Below are positions 44,119 through 55,430 of a stretch of DNA of 64,000 nt, piece after piece (position 1 is the first letter of the stretch; every line of letters begins with the position of its first letter). The DNA is taken from assembly GCA_943737045.1 (NCBI GenBank), contig CALSFV010000004.1:445501-509500 (forward strand), given 5' to 3'. The DNA is from Parapristionchus giblindavisi (Eukaryota > Nematoda > Chromadorea > Rhabditida > Diplogasteridae). Below the pieces are notes generated by a model. The model made no database searches. It was not told the DNA's origin and was given only the letters and a program-made list of their open reading frames with translations. Position numbers and translations under genes: made by a program.

Positions 44119-45435
44119 CTAATATCTCATAGATCTACGCCGACGGTAGGTCTCAGCTGGAGCTACATCTTCTGCGGGAGCTTCCTCTGCTGCAGGAGCT
44201 TCAAGCACTGCAGCAGGTCCACTGATCGCTACGGCATTCTGAATAATCGATAGTGATTAATAATAATATCAAGAATAAATCGAATGGAAAGATATTTCAG
44301 ATTTTCAATAAAATATCAACAACTTACAGCGGTAGCTTGAGCATTAGGCCCAGCGGCGTTTGCGTAAGCTCCAGCTGTCGCGGAAAAAAAACATAATTTT
44401 AGAAGCCAGAAATATTTCGAATATACAGCCCCGCAGAATCTCCCTTCGTGCATGTGATCCCGGGGATCCCCGGGATCCCCCCGTGCTCCTCGAATTTTTG
44501 TGCAGTGAACATTGAATATAAGGTGTGACAATTGTTACTATTCTTTTTCTCTTTACTTGAACTATTTTATCATGGAAAGTTTGGAATTTTATCAATTACG
44601 TAGCCCGAGAACAGATATTGAAAATAATAATTTTAGCAAATGCCGCGCGAAAATCTTGAAGAACTCGCGCACGTTCGGCTTTATTAATCTCAAAGTGACT
44701 TTTATCAGCATTTCTATTTCTTAGCACAATTTAATTGACAAGCTTTCAAAAATTCCATACTTTTCTTGATAAAATAGTTCAAGTAAAGAGGAAAACAATA
44801 GTAACAACTTTCACACCTGATATTCAATGTTCACAGCACAAAAATTCGAGGAGCACGGGGGGATCCCGGGGATCACATGCACGAAGGGAGATTCTGCGGG
44901 GCTGTATTCCTGTATTGCATACCTGTCTCTTCTTTCTTCCAAGTCCAGCAGTTCCAAGAAGATTCAAACCTCCTCCAACTCTTCCACCCGCCCCATAGAT
45001 ACCCTCCTTCACCTTTCCACCGTAGACATCACCATATCCACTGCCTGGAAATAAGAATACCGTAATGAATCGATATCAAAGTATATCAAAGGATTGAGCA
45101 ACGGCATCGGCGGTATGTAAAGGAATTTGCATAATTATATTGTAATGACGTCGAAAAAGCGTTCATGCTATATTGAAGGGTTATGCAGAAGGAATTTAAA
45201 ATATTGCCGGCATGTCCGAAAGCTATGGAACTCTATACTTCAATACTATTTTTATTCTTCCAAATTATGTCTTTCGTTTTAAACAATAAACAATTGAATT
45301 GAAGAAGTAACAGTATGTAACCGTACCTTGTAGACCGATATTTCCATTTATGCTGGTGGGAAAGGGAGCGGCTTCTTCTTGGGCAAAGGTATTGGCAACA
45401 AAAAGAGTTGAGAAGAGAAAGAATGAGTAGATCAT
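44119..45435 (-). CDS. SGYGD-family secreted precursor, copy 7 (splice-damaged)
   Basis: Minus-strand exons 45435-45327, 45044-44923, (44384-44328) and 44238-44119. The coding exons are intact and the product would be 135 residues. However, the acceptor before the third exon is gone: where relatives read cag|tccgcg this copy has a T-run joined directly to ccgcg, with no AG. The third exon is 57 bases, phase 0 at both ends, so skipping it would still give an in-frame protein of 116 residues lacking TAGAYANAAGPNAQATA. A 479-base MITE sits in the preceding intron. TATATAA is present at 45490-45496. Either a short isoform or a pseudogene in the making. It also has Tyr in place of Ser just before RRRRS. 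Confidence 0.6.
44426..44904. mobile_element. Tc1/mariner-like MITE in an SGYGD intron
   Basis: Inverted ends of about 85 bases starting cagccccgcagaatctccc, flanked by TA on both sides; the uninterrupted intron in relatives reads aatatattct. The arms include gatcccggggatc motifs. The interior is non-coding. Confidence 0.8.
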
Positions 45436-45489
45436 GATTGATGAAAGAAGAGAAAGTAAGCTGATGAATGAAAAAGGAGTGGAACAGGG

Positions 45490-45496
45490 TTATATA
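45490..45496 (-). promoter_or_regulatory. TATA box of SGYGD copy 7
   Basis: TATATAA on the minus strand, 55 bases before the ATG at 45435. Confidence 0.7.
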
Positions 45497-45854
45497 GTAG
45501 AGTAAAAGGGATAAACGACGGCAAAGTGCGCGTCGTGATCCGATTCAACTTTAAAAGGCCGATCAGCAGTACTTCGGACGCTTTTAAAGTGTATCCTACA
45601 TCTGTTTTTGGATAATGGGATTGTGTGAACCTTGAAAGTACACTTGTAATGAATATTTGAGTAATGGTAATTTGTAGTAAATAATTGTAGTATTTGTATA
45701 ATAGTAATTGTACTTTTGGAGTAATTGAGATATCCAAAGATTCAGGATCCATCCAAGTTCTTTAGGTAAGGATCATAGTGTCGTTTACAGACATTACCCA
45801 TTCGCAAGTTTAAAAAATCCATAAATGTGTAGGAGAAGATTGCAAAAAAATGTT

Positions 45855-45936
45855 CGCAGCGAGCAGGATTCGAACCTACGCGGGCAGAGCCCAATTGATT
45901 TCTAGTCAATCTCCTTAACCACTCGGACATCGCTGC
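45855..45936 (-). tRNA. tRNA-Ser (AGA)
   Basis: Intact 82-base serine tRNA, anticodon AGA, 420 bases upstream of SGYGD copy 7. It occupies the position mirrored by the tRNA stub at 33785. Confidence 0.95.
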
Positions 45937-46434
45937 ACTTATTTCTGGGACACATTTTCTCAAACACTAAAGACACGCCTGTCAATCAAGCTTAATGGAT
46001 TCAGAAATTCGTGTCAATCAAATCAATCTAATAAAAAAAAACTAAAAAAACTTCCAAATAGCACATTGATCCAGAATCAGTTTACAGTATTTTTACAGTG
46101 TAAACACTATCAATAGTAAGCTCTGATGTGCAAAAAAATGACCAGTGTTACGTATGAATTGATCCTTCCATCTCACTGGTGGTCGACATGGAGCTCTTTC
46201 AAAAAACATTCACTTCATCCGTCCTATGCCCATAAAAAGAAGAACGAATGAGGATTGAATCGAATAACGCCAAATGATCAATGATCATGACAGTGCATTA
46301 CATTCATGAATCTACTCATCTTTATTTCGTGTGAATTCTATAGAACGATGCTAGATGAAAAATGTATGTTGAGTAAGAACATGTTTATTCGCGAATAAAC
46401 AATAAAATCATCTTCAGTTTAGATGAATAATAAG

Positions 46435-47585
46435 TTATTGTGGCCAAAGATAGAAGAGAATGCGACCATCATGACGGACTCTGTATCCAGAAGGAGGAGA
46501 ACCGGTAGTGTACACAATATCTGAACTCATAAATATTAACTTATTGATTACTTCATAGATCGACTACCGTCTCCGACTACTGGACTGTATGCTCTAACGG
46601 GAAGTGTGGCACCACAGACGGGTCTGGTTGGGACATATCCTTGAGGCATACCACCCTAAAGTAGTTTAATATATTTATGGTTGGATAGATGTTTAACTGT
46701 TTGTAGATCTTACGTAGAAAGTGTGCATGAATCCTCTACCTTCCGCAATCATACCAACCAGCATGAGGAACTGACCACCTAAATACTAAATTGGTGTTCA
46801 GGTTGGTGTATTCTTAACCGACTTACTGATCACGATTAGTAACAAATATTTCAATTATGCTATAGTAATACAAAATACTTTATATGTTACTTACCGTTCG
46901 GACATGCCTTTTGTGCTTCAGCTAATGAAGCTGATGATGCATACACGATTTTCCCGACGATTCGTAAAACACTAAAATTTATCACAGTACCGAAATCCTA
47001 GTTACCCACCAGCGTTTTCGGTTCTACTGAATCCCTCTCCCCATAGTCTGGTTCTACAGGCATCGGTTCCACAATATCCATGAACCTTGTATCGGGCATT
47101 GTAGTAAGAACGCATATTGGTGAAGGCGATGACGGGAATAACTCCGTCCTGATAAAGTAAACATTTACAGCGAGATAATATAAGAGCGATTGTATTTTTG
47201 TTAAAAAGTAACCGTATGTCTTTGGAAACACTTCAGAAAAGTAATTATAGTTGATTTCGGATGGTTTAAAATGGCTTACAGCTACAGTAGTAGTTGTTGG
47301 TGCGGCAGTTGTTGTAGTTCCCGCTGTAGTGGTTGTAGTTCCCGCTGTAGTGGTAGTAGTATCGGTTGCAGTTGTTGTTGTACTTGCTGCAGTGGTCGTA
47401 GATGCCTCTGTTGTTGTCGATGTAGAAGCAGCGGAAGTTGTAGTTGATGGATCGGTTGTAGTCGACTGTGCAGTTGTCGTAGAGGGTTCAGTAGTTGTTG
47501 TTTCCACAGTCGTAGTTGATTGAGCTATACACACTTCAGTGCCCAATGAGGCGACAAGGAAGATGATACGAAGGAATTGTAACAT
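46435..47585 (-). CDS. Thr-rich secreted protein, copy 2 (acceptor lost)
   Basis: Minus-strand exons 47585-47280, 47148-47010, (46963-46895), 46778-46714, 46655-46568 and 46520-46435 correspond one to one to copy 1. The acceptor of the third exon reads ttttac|gaatcg, where copies 1 and 3 read tttag|gaatcg. The nearest upstream AG would add 8 bases and shift the frame, and skipping the 69-base exon would keep it. The signal peptide (MLQFLRIIFLVASLGTEVC) and Thr-rich stalk are intact, and the TATA box is present at 47624-47630. Likely a recent pseudogene or an exon-skipped variant. Confidence 0.6.
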
Positions 47586-47623
47586 TTTGAGAGTGTATAT
47601 CTTTGTTCCCTCTGATATTTTCC

Positions 47624-47630
47624 TTTTATA
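47624..47630 (-). promoter_or_regulatory. TATA box of Thr-rich gene copy 2
   Basis: TATAAAA on the minus strand, about 39 bases before the ATG, in the same ccgtataaaa context as copy 1. Confidence 0.65.
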
Positions 47631-47740
47631 CGGTTCAGAATCCGATTCATTTCACATTAAACATACAGAAGGAATAATCTACATTTATTTGACTATTTAT
47701 TCTATAGAATTTAATGTACATACATCCGTTATTGGTTGAA

Positions 47741-48195
47741 AAAAAACGTAGAATTAAGAGAGGGTAATATCAAATCTGCGTCTATCTTTTCTATTCTTTC
47801 CTATTTGGTCTATTTTAGCACATATTAGAGATCCACAATCGTGCAGTCGCGCAAAAATGATTTCTCACTAATTGATGCATGTGAAATCGTGCGCACGATT
47901 TTATTTGATAATTAAATAGAATTGCGAGCAAATTTGAGAAGTCGACTCATTCTAATTCATTTTCACTCTTCTAGCGGTGGATTTTTTCTTATGGCCACTG
48001 CGCGAGAGTCAAAATCGCGCAGAATGACTTTTCATCATTTTAACGTCGAACATTGGTCGACCGGTCGTGCAATTGAACTAATCTCTAGCACATATCATTC
48101 CATTCGAGAATAAGTCAATAAAGAAAAAAATGCTGGTAAAACTTTCAAGAAGTGATTATTTTATAGTAATGAATGTAAAAGGATGTTATATTCAA
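47741..48195. other. Intergenic, no gene seen
   Basis: Lies beyond the right arm of palindrome 2. No coding or repeat structure that I can support. Confidence 0.4.
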
Positions 48196-48338
48196 CAGTG
48201 ACCGTATGCAAGAACTGTTTTCCGGGAAAATGTGACGTCATTAGCGTAGGCGGAGGCGTTTTCCGTCCTCCGCCTACGCTAATGACGTCACATTTTACCG
48301 GAAAACGGTTTTCCCGTTGTTCTTGCATACGGCCACAG
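48196..48338. mobile_element. Palindromic MITE, sister of 14341-14487
   Basis: Hairpin with ends gtgaccgtatgcaagaac and, inverted, gtggccgtatgcaagaac, and the same tgacgtcattagcgtagg core. Both copies lie within 1 kb of an SGYGD gene. Confidence 0.8.
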
Positions 48339-48848
48339 TTGTTTGTGGTATTGTCCATATAAAATGTTATTGCATAAGAAAATGACAAACTGTATGTAAA
48401 TACCGAGACGCACTCTCTTGCCTAACTCTCGATTGCCTCTCCACTTCCTCACATCTAACTTGTCTGACATTCGCCGCGCAGATTTGGTATTTAGGACTCT
48501 CCGTACAATAAAACGTGATTTTTATACGCTCAATAGCTGGTATGAAATTGCTGCATTTATTCATTCAATTTCTCACTGTCTTCAGGTCTCGTTTTAAACA
48601 TATTTTGGGTGGACCACTGTTATAACTATCGTTTTATTACGACATACAGTAGTGCTCAAAAAGATTTCACTTTGGTACTTTTTCGCTATATCTTTTGTTG
48701 CACTGATCGAAATGGTTGTCAAACAAAGATGAGATGATATTGAAAAAAGTATATCATTGTCAAATGTGAACAAAATTTTTTTTAAAAACATCATTTATAT
48801 AGACGTTCAGAAATAAATCGATTCATAAATTATTAAGTTATAATTTTT
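48339..48848. other. Intergenic, 3' flank of SGYGD copy 8
   Basis: No gene supported. Confidence 0.4.
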
Positions 48849-49534
48849 CTAATATCTCATAGATCTACGTCGACGGGAGGTCTCAGCTGGAGCTGCATCT
48901 TGTGCGGGAGCTTCCTCTGCTGCAGGAGCTTCAAGCACTGCAGCATGTCCACTGATCGCTACAGCATTCTGAATAATCGATATTAATCCAAAATTTATAT
49001 AAAGAATTAATCGAATAGAAAGAAATTTCAGATGTTCAATAAAATTTCAACAACATACGGCGGTAGCTTGAGCATCAGGTCCAGCGGCGTTTGCGTAAGC
49101 TCCAGCTGTCGCGGACTGAAAAAATCCATAATTAGATCTGTCCGAAATATGTCGAATATATTCTTATATTGCATACCTGTCTCTTCTTCCTTCCAAGTCC
49201 AGCAGTTCCAAGAAGATTCAAACCTCCTCCAACTCTTCCACCCGCCCCATAGATGCCTTCTTTCACTTTTCCACCATAGACATCACCGTATCCACTTCCT
49301 GGAAATAAGAATATCGTAATGAATCGATATCAAAGTGGATTGAGATATATTTTTTAAATCAAGTTATCTCTAACGTTTTATGCAATAAACTTTTTATTTG
49401 AAGAAGTAGCAGTATGTAACCGTACCTTGTAGACCGATATTTCCATTTATGCTGGTGGGAAAGGGAGCGGCTTCTTCTTGGGCAAAGGTATTGGCAACAA
49501 AAAGAGTTGAGAAGAGAAAGAATGAGTAGATCAT
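48849..49534 (-). CDS. SGYGD-family secreted precursor, copy 8 (4 exons)
   Basis: Minus-strand exons 49534-49426, 49298-49177, 49115-49059 and 48968-48849 give 135 residues in the short layout ending RRRRSMRY. It shares AAVLEAPAAEEAPA with copy 7, so those two are sister copies. Changes include Pro to His in AISGHAA and Glu to Gln near the end. All splice sites are usable (donor gtatgt after exon 3) and TATATAA lies at 49589-49595. Confidence 0.85.
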
Positions 49535-49588
49535 GATTGATGAAAGAAGAAAAGATGAATTGATGACTTTTGAAATAATGGACTATTG

Positions 49589-49595
49589 TTATATA
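49589..49595 (-). promoter_or_regulatory. TATA box of SGYGD copy 8
   Basis: TATATAA on the minus strand, 55 bases before the ATG at 49534. Confidence 0.7.
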
Positions 49596-49945
49596 GTAGA
49601 GTAGGCGATAGTAAAAGGGATAGAGATTTGTTCAGTTGAACAAGGAATGATCCGGTATTACTATAAAAGACTGTGGATAAGCCGGATAGAATTATATGCG
49701 CACTTTAAAATAACATGCTGTAATAGTTCCGCTTTCAAGTACATTGAAATTGAAAATATTGATTTGAAATTAGAAGAAATAAAGTTGTTTTTTAACAAAC
49801 AAAAAAAGACCGAATAATCAACACTATCGAAAATATCGCTGTTTCCAAACAAGCTGCATTTCTAACACATTTTTTTGAATTTTCGAAATGTTATCCCATC
49901 GATGTTCGATTATCGAAATCCGATTGGTGAAGTAACAAAAACATT

Positions 49946-50027
49946 CGCAGCGAGCAGGATTCGAACCTACGCGGGCAGAGCCCAATTGATTTCTAGTCAA
50001 TCTCCTTAACCACTCGGACATCGCTGC
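49946..50027 (-). tRNA. tRNA-Ser (AGA)
   Basis: Intact 82-base serine tRNA, anticodon AGA, 412 bases upstream of SGYGD copy 8, the same spacing as at copy 7. Confidence 0.95.
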
Positions 50028-50448
50028 ACTTGTTTCACGAGCATTTACACAAAGACTAAAGACACACTTGTCAATCAGTCTTAATCGTCCCCTCATGTCA
50101 ATCACATCGAGTCTGACAATCGTGATTGTGAGAACGGTGACAATCCTGATTTCGAAAACTTTATCATCTCAAAGTGGATTGACTTTAAGTCATACATTAA
50201 CATTCTCACAATTATTATTATTTCATCGATGATTCTTGATAAACCGACATTGCATTGAATCGTCCGTTTCGTGCCCTTTTTGCTCATCAATCAATCAATC
50301 AATTTTATAAGACGAGAAAACAAATGTAAGCATTTCCTAATGGAAAAAATAAACGTAGTTTGAGGGGGAATAGATCCTGAAAATAAGTCGAGAATTTATT
50401 TAAAAAATAATTTGAAATGTCGCAAGAAAAGATGAATGTTCATGTTGA
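50028..50448. other. Intergenic between tRNA-Ser and the chemoreceptor
   Basis: The first 100 bases match tRNA flanks seen at 7600-7680 and 8920-9010 (gacaatcgtgattgtgagaa). No gene. Confidence 0.5.
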
Positions 50449-53244
50449 TTATTGGAGACTACGACGCATTTGCATAGTCGCTTTACGAGTGGTGGGTGCT
50501 GTTGATGATTCATCGAATCTAATTTTGATTGAACGAGGAAGAATCACAGCACGAACATGACGAGATGTTAGAATGAGAAAGATTGGATTGGCATAAGTGG
50601 AGAAGATATTCACTATCGAATACTGAAATTAGAATTATTTATTGGATATTGAAATATGTAGAGAGATATCACGCGTGTTACTGATAAAATCGTGGTTGGT
50701 GGTTGGCACATTTTTGACCCCCACATATTAATTCATTTTTTCGGTAGTCCATAGGGTCCCTACCATGGTAGCTTGAGCTTTTTCGCATTTCTTCATTTTC
50801 AACTGACGAAGTCATACTTTTTTGACCCCGAAATTTGTCGATTATGGGGCTCTGTTGCTCTTCGGGATGTGGTTTTGATATCGAGTCATCAGCAGAATAA
50901 TTTCCTGGAATAACAAGAGAATACACCTTCATCATTTCCAGTTCGATATTTTAATAAGCATTTTTGTAAATCGAATTTATTCACTAGTTTTTAACAACAG
51001 TCGAAGCGGAAGGTTTTTAATAACTCAATCGACTAATCTCGGCAAAAGGATTTCAACAGTATGCTGAACTTGTACTTTATTTGGTAGATATGAGCATTTC
51101 AAGATTTTTTGATTGGGAAATTTGTGCCGTTTCATACACAAACCATCCGGATTTATTGATGAATTCATCTATCAACTATCGCAACAAGTGTAGTGAATAA
51201 GGTCGGCGTTTGCTTTTGACTGTTTTGGGTTCGATCCTAATTCAGCTTTCTTTTGCTGATTTTGTTTTTGTTGAAATGTTTTCCTCTCGTGTGATTCCAT
51301 GCGATGAAAATCTTTTAAAGCTCATATCTTTCGAAGGCTACCAAAAAAACACGTTCAGCCTACCGTTGAAATCCTCTGGCCGAGATCAGTCAATTGAGCT
51401 ACACTTTCGGCTTCGATTTTTGTTAAATGTCAAAGAACAAAATCGATTTACAAAAATGCTAATGAAAATATCGACCTGGCAGGTGTATTCTCCTCGTCAT
51501 TCCAGGAAATAATTCTGTTGATGACTCGATACCAAACCACAAAAATGTGCCACAGTTTATTCGAACCTTACTTGACACGCGTGATATGATTTTAAATGCT
51601 GCCGCGCCTCGGGCGTAAATATAATAAATTACTATTATTATTATATTTCTTTACTTACCGAATTAATTGCGATGGTCAAAACGGCATCGTTACCGATCAT
51701 TGCAGCAATGACAGAAGTCATCTATAAATGATATTAATATCTCTCTTTATAAATAAATTGGATGACCTGTTGAGTAACTTTGATGAGATGACATGAACAC
51801 ACAGCGATTGAACAATAAACCAACGCTCTTTCACTCTTCTTTATTGCATGTCTTCCGTCCTGTAAAGATATCCTCTCAAGAAAGAATCAATGGCGATACT
51901 GCTTTGTATATGATTTGAAACTTACCCCCAGCATGTTTGCAGCCATTCTGATCTGTATAATGCAATAGATCAACATTGGAGCACCAATAATGATAAAGGG
52001 AAAGTGACAAGTTGCAAACAAAAGTATCTTCACAATCTAAAAAAATGTTTTGTACAAAAATAGCGTTTGTGACTTTGATCTTGAAAAATCTATTATATTT
52101 CATCAAAAAGATAGTTGAAAAAAGACAGTTTTAAAAAAATATTTCGAAAATTAGTAAAAAAAGTCAATTGCATCTCACAGTGTTTGCGTAAAAACAATCT
52201 CACTAGAGGTTCACTACATTTTTGAAGAAGTGCCGCGGAAGTTGGGTGACCCTACTATTGACTACTCACAATATATCCATGAAACTCAATTCCAATGAAC
52301 AATTCACTTCCATCAGACTGTTTGAGATATGTAAGAGGATACGATAACATGAATGCGAATATGACAGAGGGAACAACGACTGTCCCGAAGATTAGAAGAC
52401 GAACTACACTCTTTGTCCATTTCTAAAGTAAAATATCCAAATCAAGTAGTAGTTTTTTTCATAGTTTTAAATATCAAAGATTATATACGGTTATGGTTGT
52501 TTTGTGGCAGAGAAAGTAGTTGACTTTGTATTAATTGCAAAGAATTTTAATGTGCAGGCAGTGACAAAACATTATCTATTTCGAAAATCCCATTCTTTCC
52601 TTATGTAAATTGTAAAACATACTCCATGTAAGGTTGCTGGCATTTTACTAATTAAAAACTTACATCAGAGGCATTGGATACTGTCATGATCTTTCTAAGT
52701 GAAGTAAATCGATAAATGATTTGGAGTAGAATTCCCCATGTATATGACCATGTAAATATATGAGAAGCGTAGAGTTCAGCCCTTGAGTACGGATCTGTAA
52801 TAATTACAATTATTGTTAGAATAAACATGCTATTATATAGAAATAATTCTGAAATAGTACCTCTCCATCCAACAGATCGAGGTACTTTCTGAGTGAATCG
52901 AAGAATGTAATTGACAGTGAAGTTCAATAGTGATGACACTCCTATAAAACCGTTAAAATGAACGACTATTTACTTTAAAGGGGCATCGTCATCTTACATG
53001 AAGCCCACGCTCCGGAGAAAACTCTACATAGTTTTTATCGATGAGAGTGAAAAGCGCAGTGTGAAATCTTACCTGATCCAATGAAAAATATGTAGAATGG
53101 AGTCTTGAGTTCTTTATTGGATACGGTTACAATACGAATGATAAGACAGAAATAGGCAAAAGCAAATATGGGATCAATATAGAGTCCAGCAAACGATGCT
53201 ATCTCAGCAAAGAGATTCATAGACGATTCTTCTGTTTCAGTCAT
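50449..53244 (-). CDS. Seven-helix chemoreceptor (srg/srv-type serpentine receptor)
   Basis: Minus-strand exons 53244-53073, 52941-52861, 52794-52664, 52422-52270, 52036-51926, 51859-51767, 51721-51659 and 50622-50449 give 325 residues, the usual size for nematode serpentine receptors. Seven hydrophobic segments can be traced: FAEIASFAGLYIDPIFAFAY (TM1), VSSLLNFTVNYIL (TM2), IFTWSYTWGILLQIIYRF (TM3), RLLIFGTVVVPSVIFAF (TM4), LLFATCHFPFIIIGAPM (TM5), ALVYCSIAVC (TM6) and YSIVNIFSTYANPIFLIL (TM7). The IIYRFTSLRK after TM3 and NPIFLIL in TM7 fit the srg superfamily, nearest srv. The 66-base intron 2 is open and in frame, so retention is possible. Intron 7 is 1 kb and holds a foldback. Likely a sensory-neuron membrane receptor; ligand unknown. 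Confidence 0.8.
50665..51595. repeat. Foldback within chemoreceptor intron 7
   Basis: Inverted segments lie at 50668-50700 and 51535-51590 (atcacgcgtgttac, aaaatgtgccacag) and at 50870-50910 and 51500-51535 (tttcctggaataac with ccaggaaataattc, gatgactcgatacc). It explains why this intron is much longer than the others. The frames inside are not receptor sequence. Confidence 0.6.
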
Positions 53245-54315
53245 TCTGAATATTAAAATACTGTATTTTATTCATTCGAGTGAGCGGTTTTGGATTAAAA
53301 AAATATAATAGAACGAGTGATTAGAGTAAAATACGTCAAGTAGAAGAAATGATGTTCAAATGCCTCATTGAATCGATCACATAAACGACTGAAAAAAATA
53401 TAATTACGGTACGTTTTTTTCGAACCTTATCGCTAAAATTAGCCTTGGTGCAGTGAAGAGTATGAAATATGCGAATTCAAAGCATCATTATTTTCGATCA
53501 TTGAAACACTTTTCGGCGAGAATAATGACGTTGGAGTGAACAAGGAACCTAGATAAAAAGCCAATCCTGACCCCCGTCTTTTTCATCCAAAATATTTACA
53601 ACCCTACTAATATCTTTCCCGTACTATATTAACAACCAAAGGATTTCGTGCGAATCGCGATCATGCATAATCTTGTAAAACATATTTTTTAAACGAGAAA
53701 TATCATATTCCAATTTATTTAGAAACGTCGAAGCATATATCAAAGCAAAAAAAAAAACCACTCTGACCACTAGAAAAAGTTTTTAAAAAATCTATTGAGC
53801 ATTGGGTCAGCATTCAACGTGGCACTAATTGCTAGAGTTGTCTATACGCGTTTTATTAAAGGGTGTGGGGGAGGGACTTTTTTAGCTGGACCTTGGTTTT
53901 TTTTTAGATTCGTGTAAAAAAACATTTCAAACGTTTTTTTTTCGTTTCTTTAAACGGATATTTGCCCCTCCACTTTTCAGTGGTTGTACCAAATAGTGTT
54001 TCAATATAGCATGTACACGGATTTACGTGCTAGAAAACGTGTACGGGCTAAAAAAATCAAACATAATAAAATTAAACATTACAAAGATGTACGGCAGAAT
54101 TGTTAAAAAATATTTTCAATGTGCATGAACTTATAAAAAAGATGAACGAATAAAGATTGAATCGAAGATTAACACTCATGGCATTTCATAAATCTACTCA
54201 TCTTAATCTTTATTTCGTGTGAATTCTAATGAATAATGTTAGATAAAGAATTTGGGTTAACTAAGAACACGTTTATTCATGAATAAAGAATAAAATCATA
54301 TACAGTTTAGACGAA
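53245..54315. other. Intergenic, no gene seen
   Basis: Upstream region of the chemoreceptor. From about 54120 it matches the 3' flank shared by the Thr-rich genes. Confidence 0.5.
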
Positions 54316-55430
54316 TTATTGAGGCCAAAGATAGAAGAGAATGCGTCCATCATGACGGACTCTGTATCCAGAAGGAGGAGAACCGGTAGTGTACACAATA
54401 TCTGAACTCATAAATATTAACTTATTGATTACTTCATAGATCGACAACCGTCTCCGACTACTGGACTGTACGCTCTAACGGGAAGTGTGGCACCACAGAC
54501 GGGTCTGGTTGGGACATATCCTTGAGGCATACCTCCCTAGAGTAGTTTAATATATTTATGGTTAGAGAGATGTTTAACTGTTTGTAGATCTTACATAGAA
54601 AGTGTGCATGAATCCTCTACCTTCAGCAATCATACCAACCAACATGAGGAATTGACCACCTAAATAGTAAATTAGTGTTCTTGTTGGTGTCCTAACCGAC
54701 TAAAAATCACAGTCATAAATAATTCAGCTATGCTATAGTTGTTCATCACCCTTTTATGTTACTTACCGTTAGGACATGCCTTTTGTGCTTCAGCTAGTGA
54801 AGCTGATGATGCATACACGATTTTCCCGACGATTCCTAAATCACTAAAACCTATCACAGTACCGAAATCCTAGTTACCCACCAGCGTTTTCGGTTCTACT
54901 GAATCCCTCTCCCCATAGTCTGGTTCTACAGGCATCGGTTCCACAATATCCATGAACCTTGTATCTGGCATTGTAGTAAGAACGCATATTGGTGAAGGCG
55001 ATGGCGGGAATAACTCCATCCTGCAAAATTACAAATTTAAAGTCTAGAAAAACTTTTAAAAGTAATTTTAGTTGATTTCGGATGGTTTAAAATGGCTTAC
55101 AGCTACAACAGTAGTAGTTGTTGGCGCGGCAGTTGTTGTAGTACCGGCTGTAGTGGTTGTAGTTCCCTCTGTAGTGGTCGTAGTTCCCGCTGTAGTGGTA
55201 GTAGTATCGGCTGCAGTTGTTGTTGTACTGGCTGCAGTGGTCGTAGATGCCTCTGTTGTTGTCGATGTAGATCCGGCAGAAGTTGTAGTTGATTGATCGG
55301 TTGTCGTCGATTGTGCGGTTGTCGTAGAGGGTTCAGTAGTTGTTGTTTCCACAGTTGTAGTTGATTGAACTATACACACTTCAGTGCCCAATTGAGCGAC
55401 AAGGCAGATAATACGAAGGAATTGGAACAT
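54316..55430 (-). CDS. Thr-rich secreted protein, copy 3
   Basis: Minus-strand exons 55430-55101, 55020-54882, 54835-54767, 54659-54595, 54536-54449 and 54401-54316 give 258 residues. The stalk exon is 24 bases longer than in copies 1 and 2 (an extra EGTTTTTA-type unit), showing repeat-number variation. All acceptors, including tttag before exon 3, are intact. Upstream homology to copies 1 and 2 stops about 17 bases before the ATG, right after gtatatct, so the TATAAAA box is absent and transcription would need a different promoter. Confidence 0.7.

Larger units (their letters stand above)
40100..47740. repeat. Palindrome 2, right arm
   Basis: Inverted partner of 31885-38670. Extra sequence is present at about 42.13-43.03 kb, and a MITE sits at 44426-44904. 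Beyond it lie further same-strand copies of the SGYGD/tRNA unit (48.8-50.0 kb) and the Thr-rich gene (54.3-55.4 kb). Confidence 0.9.
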
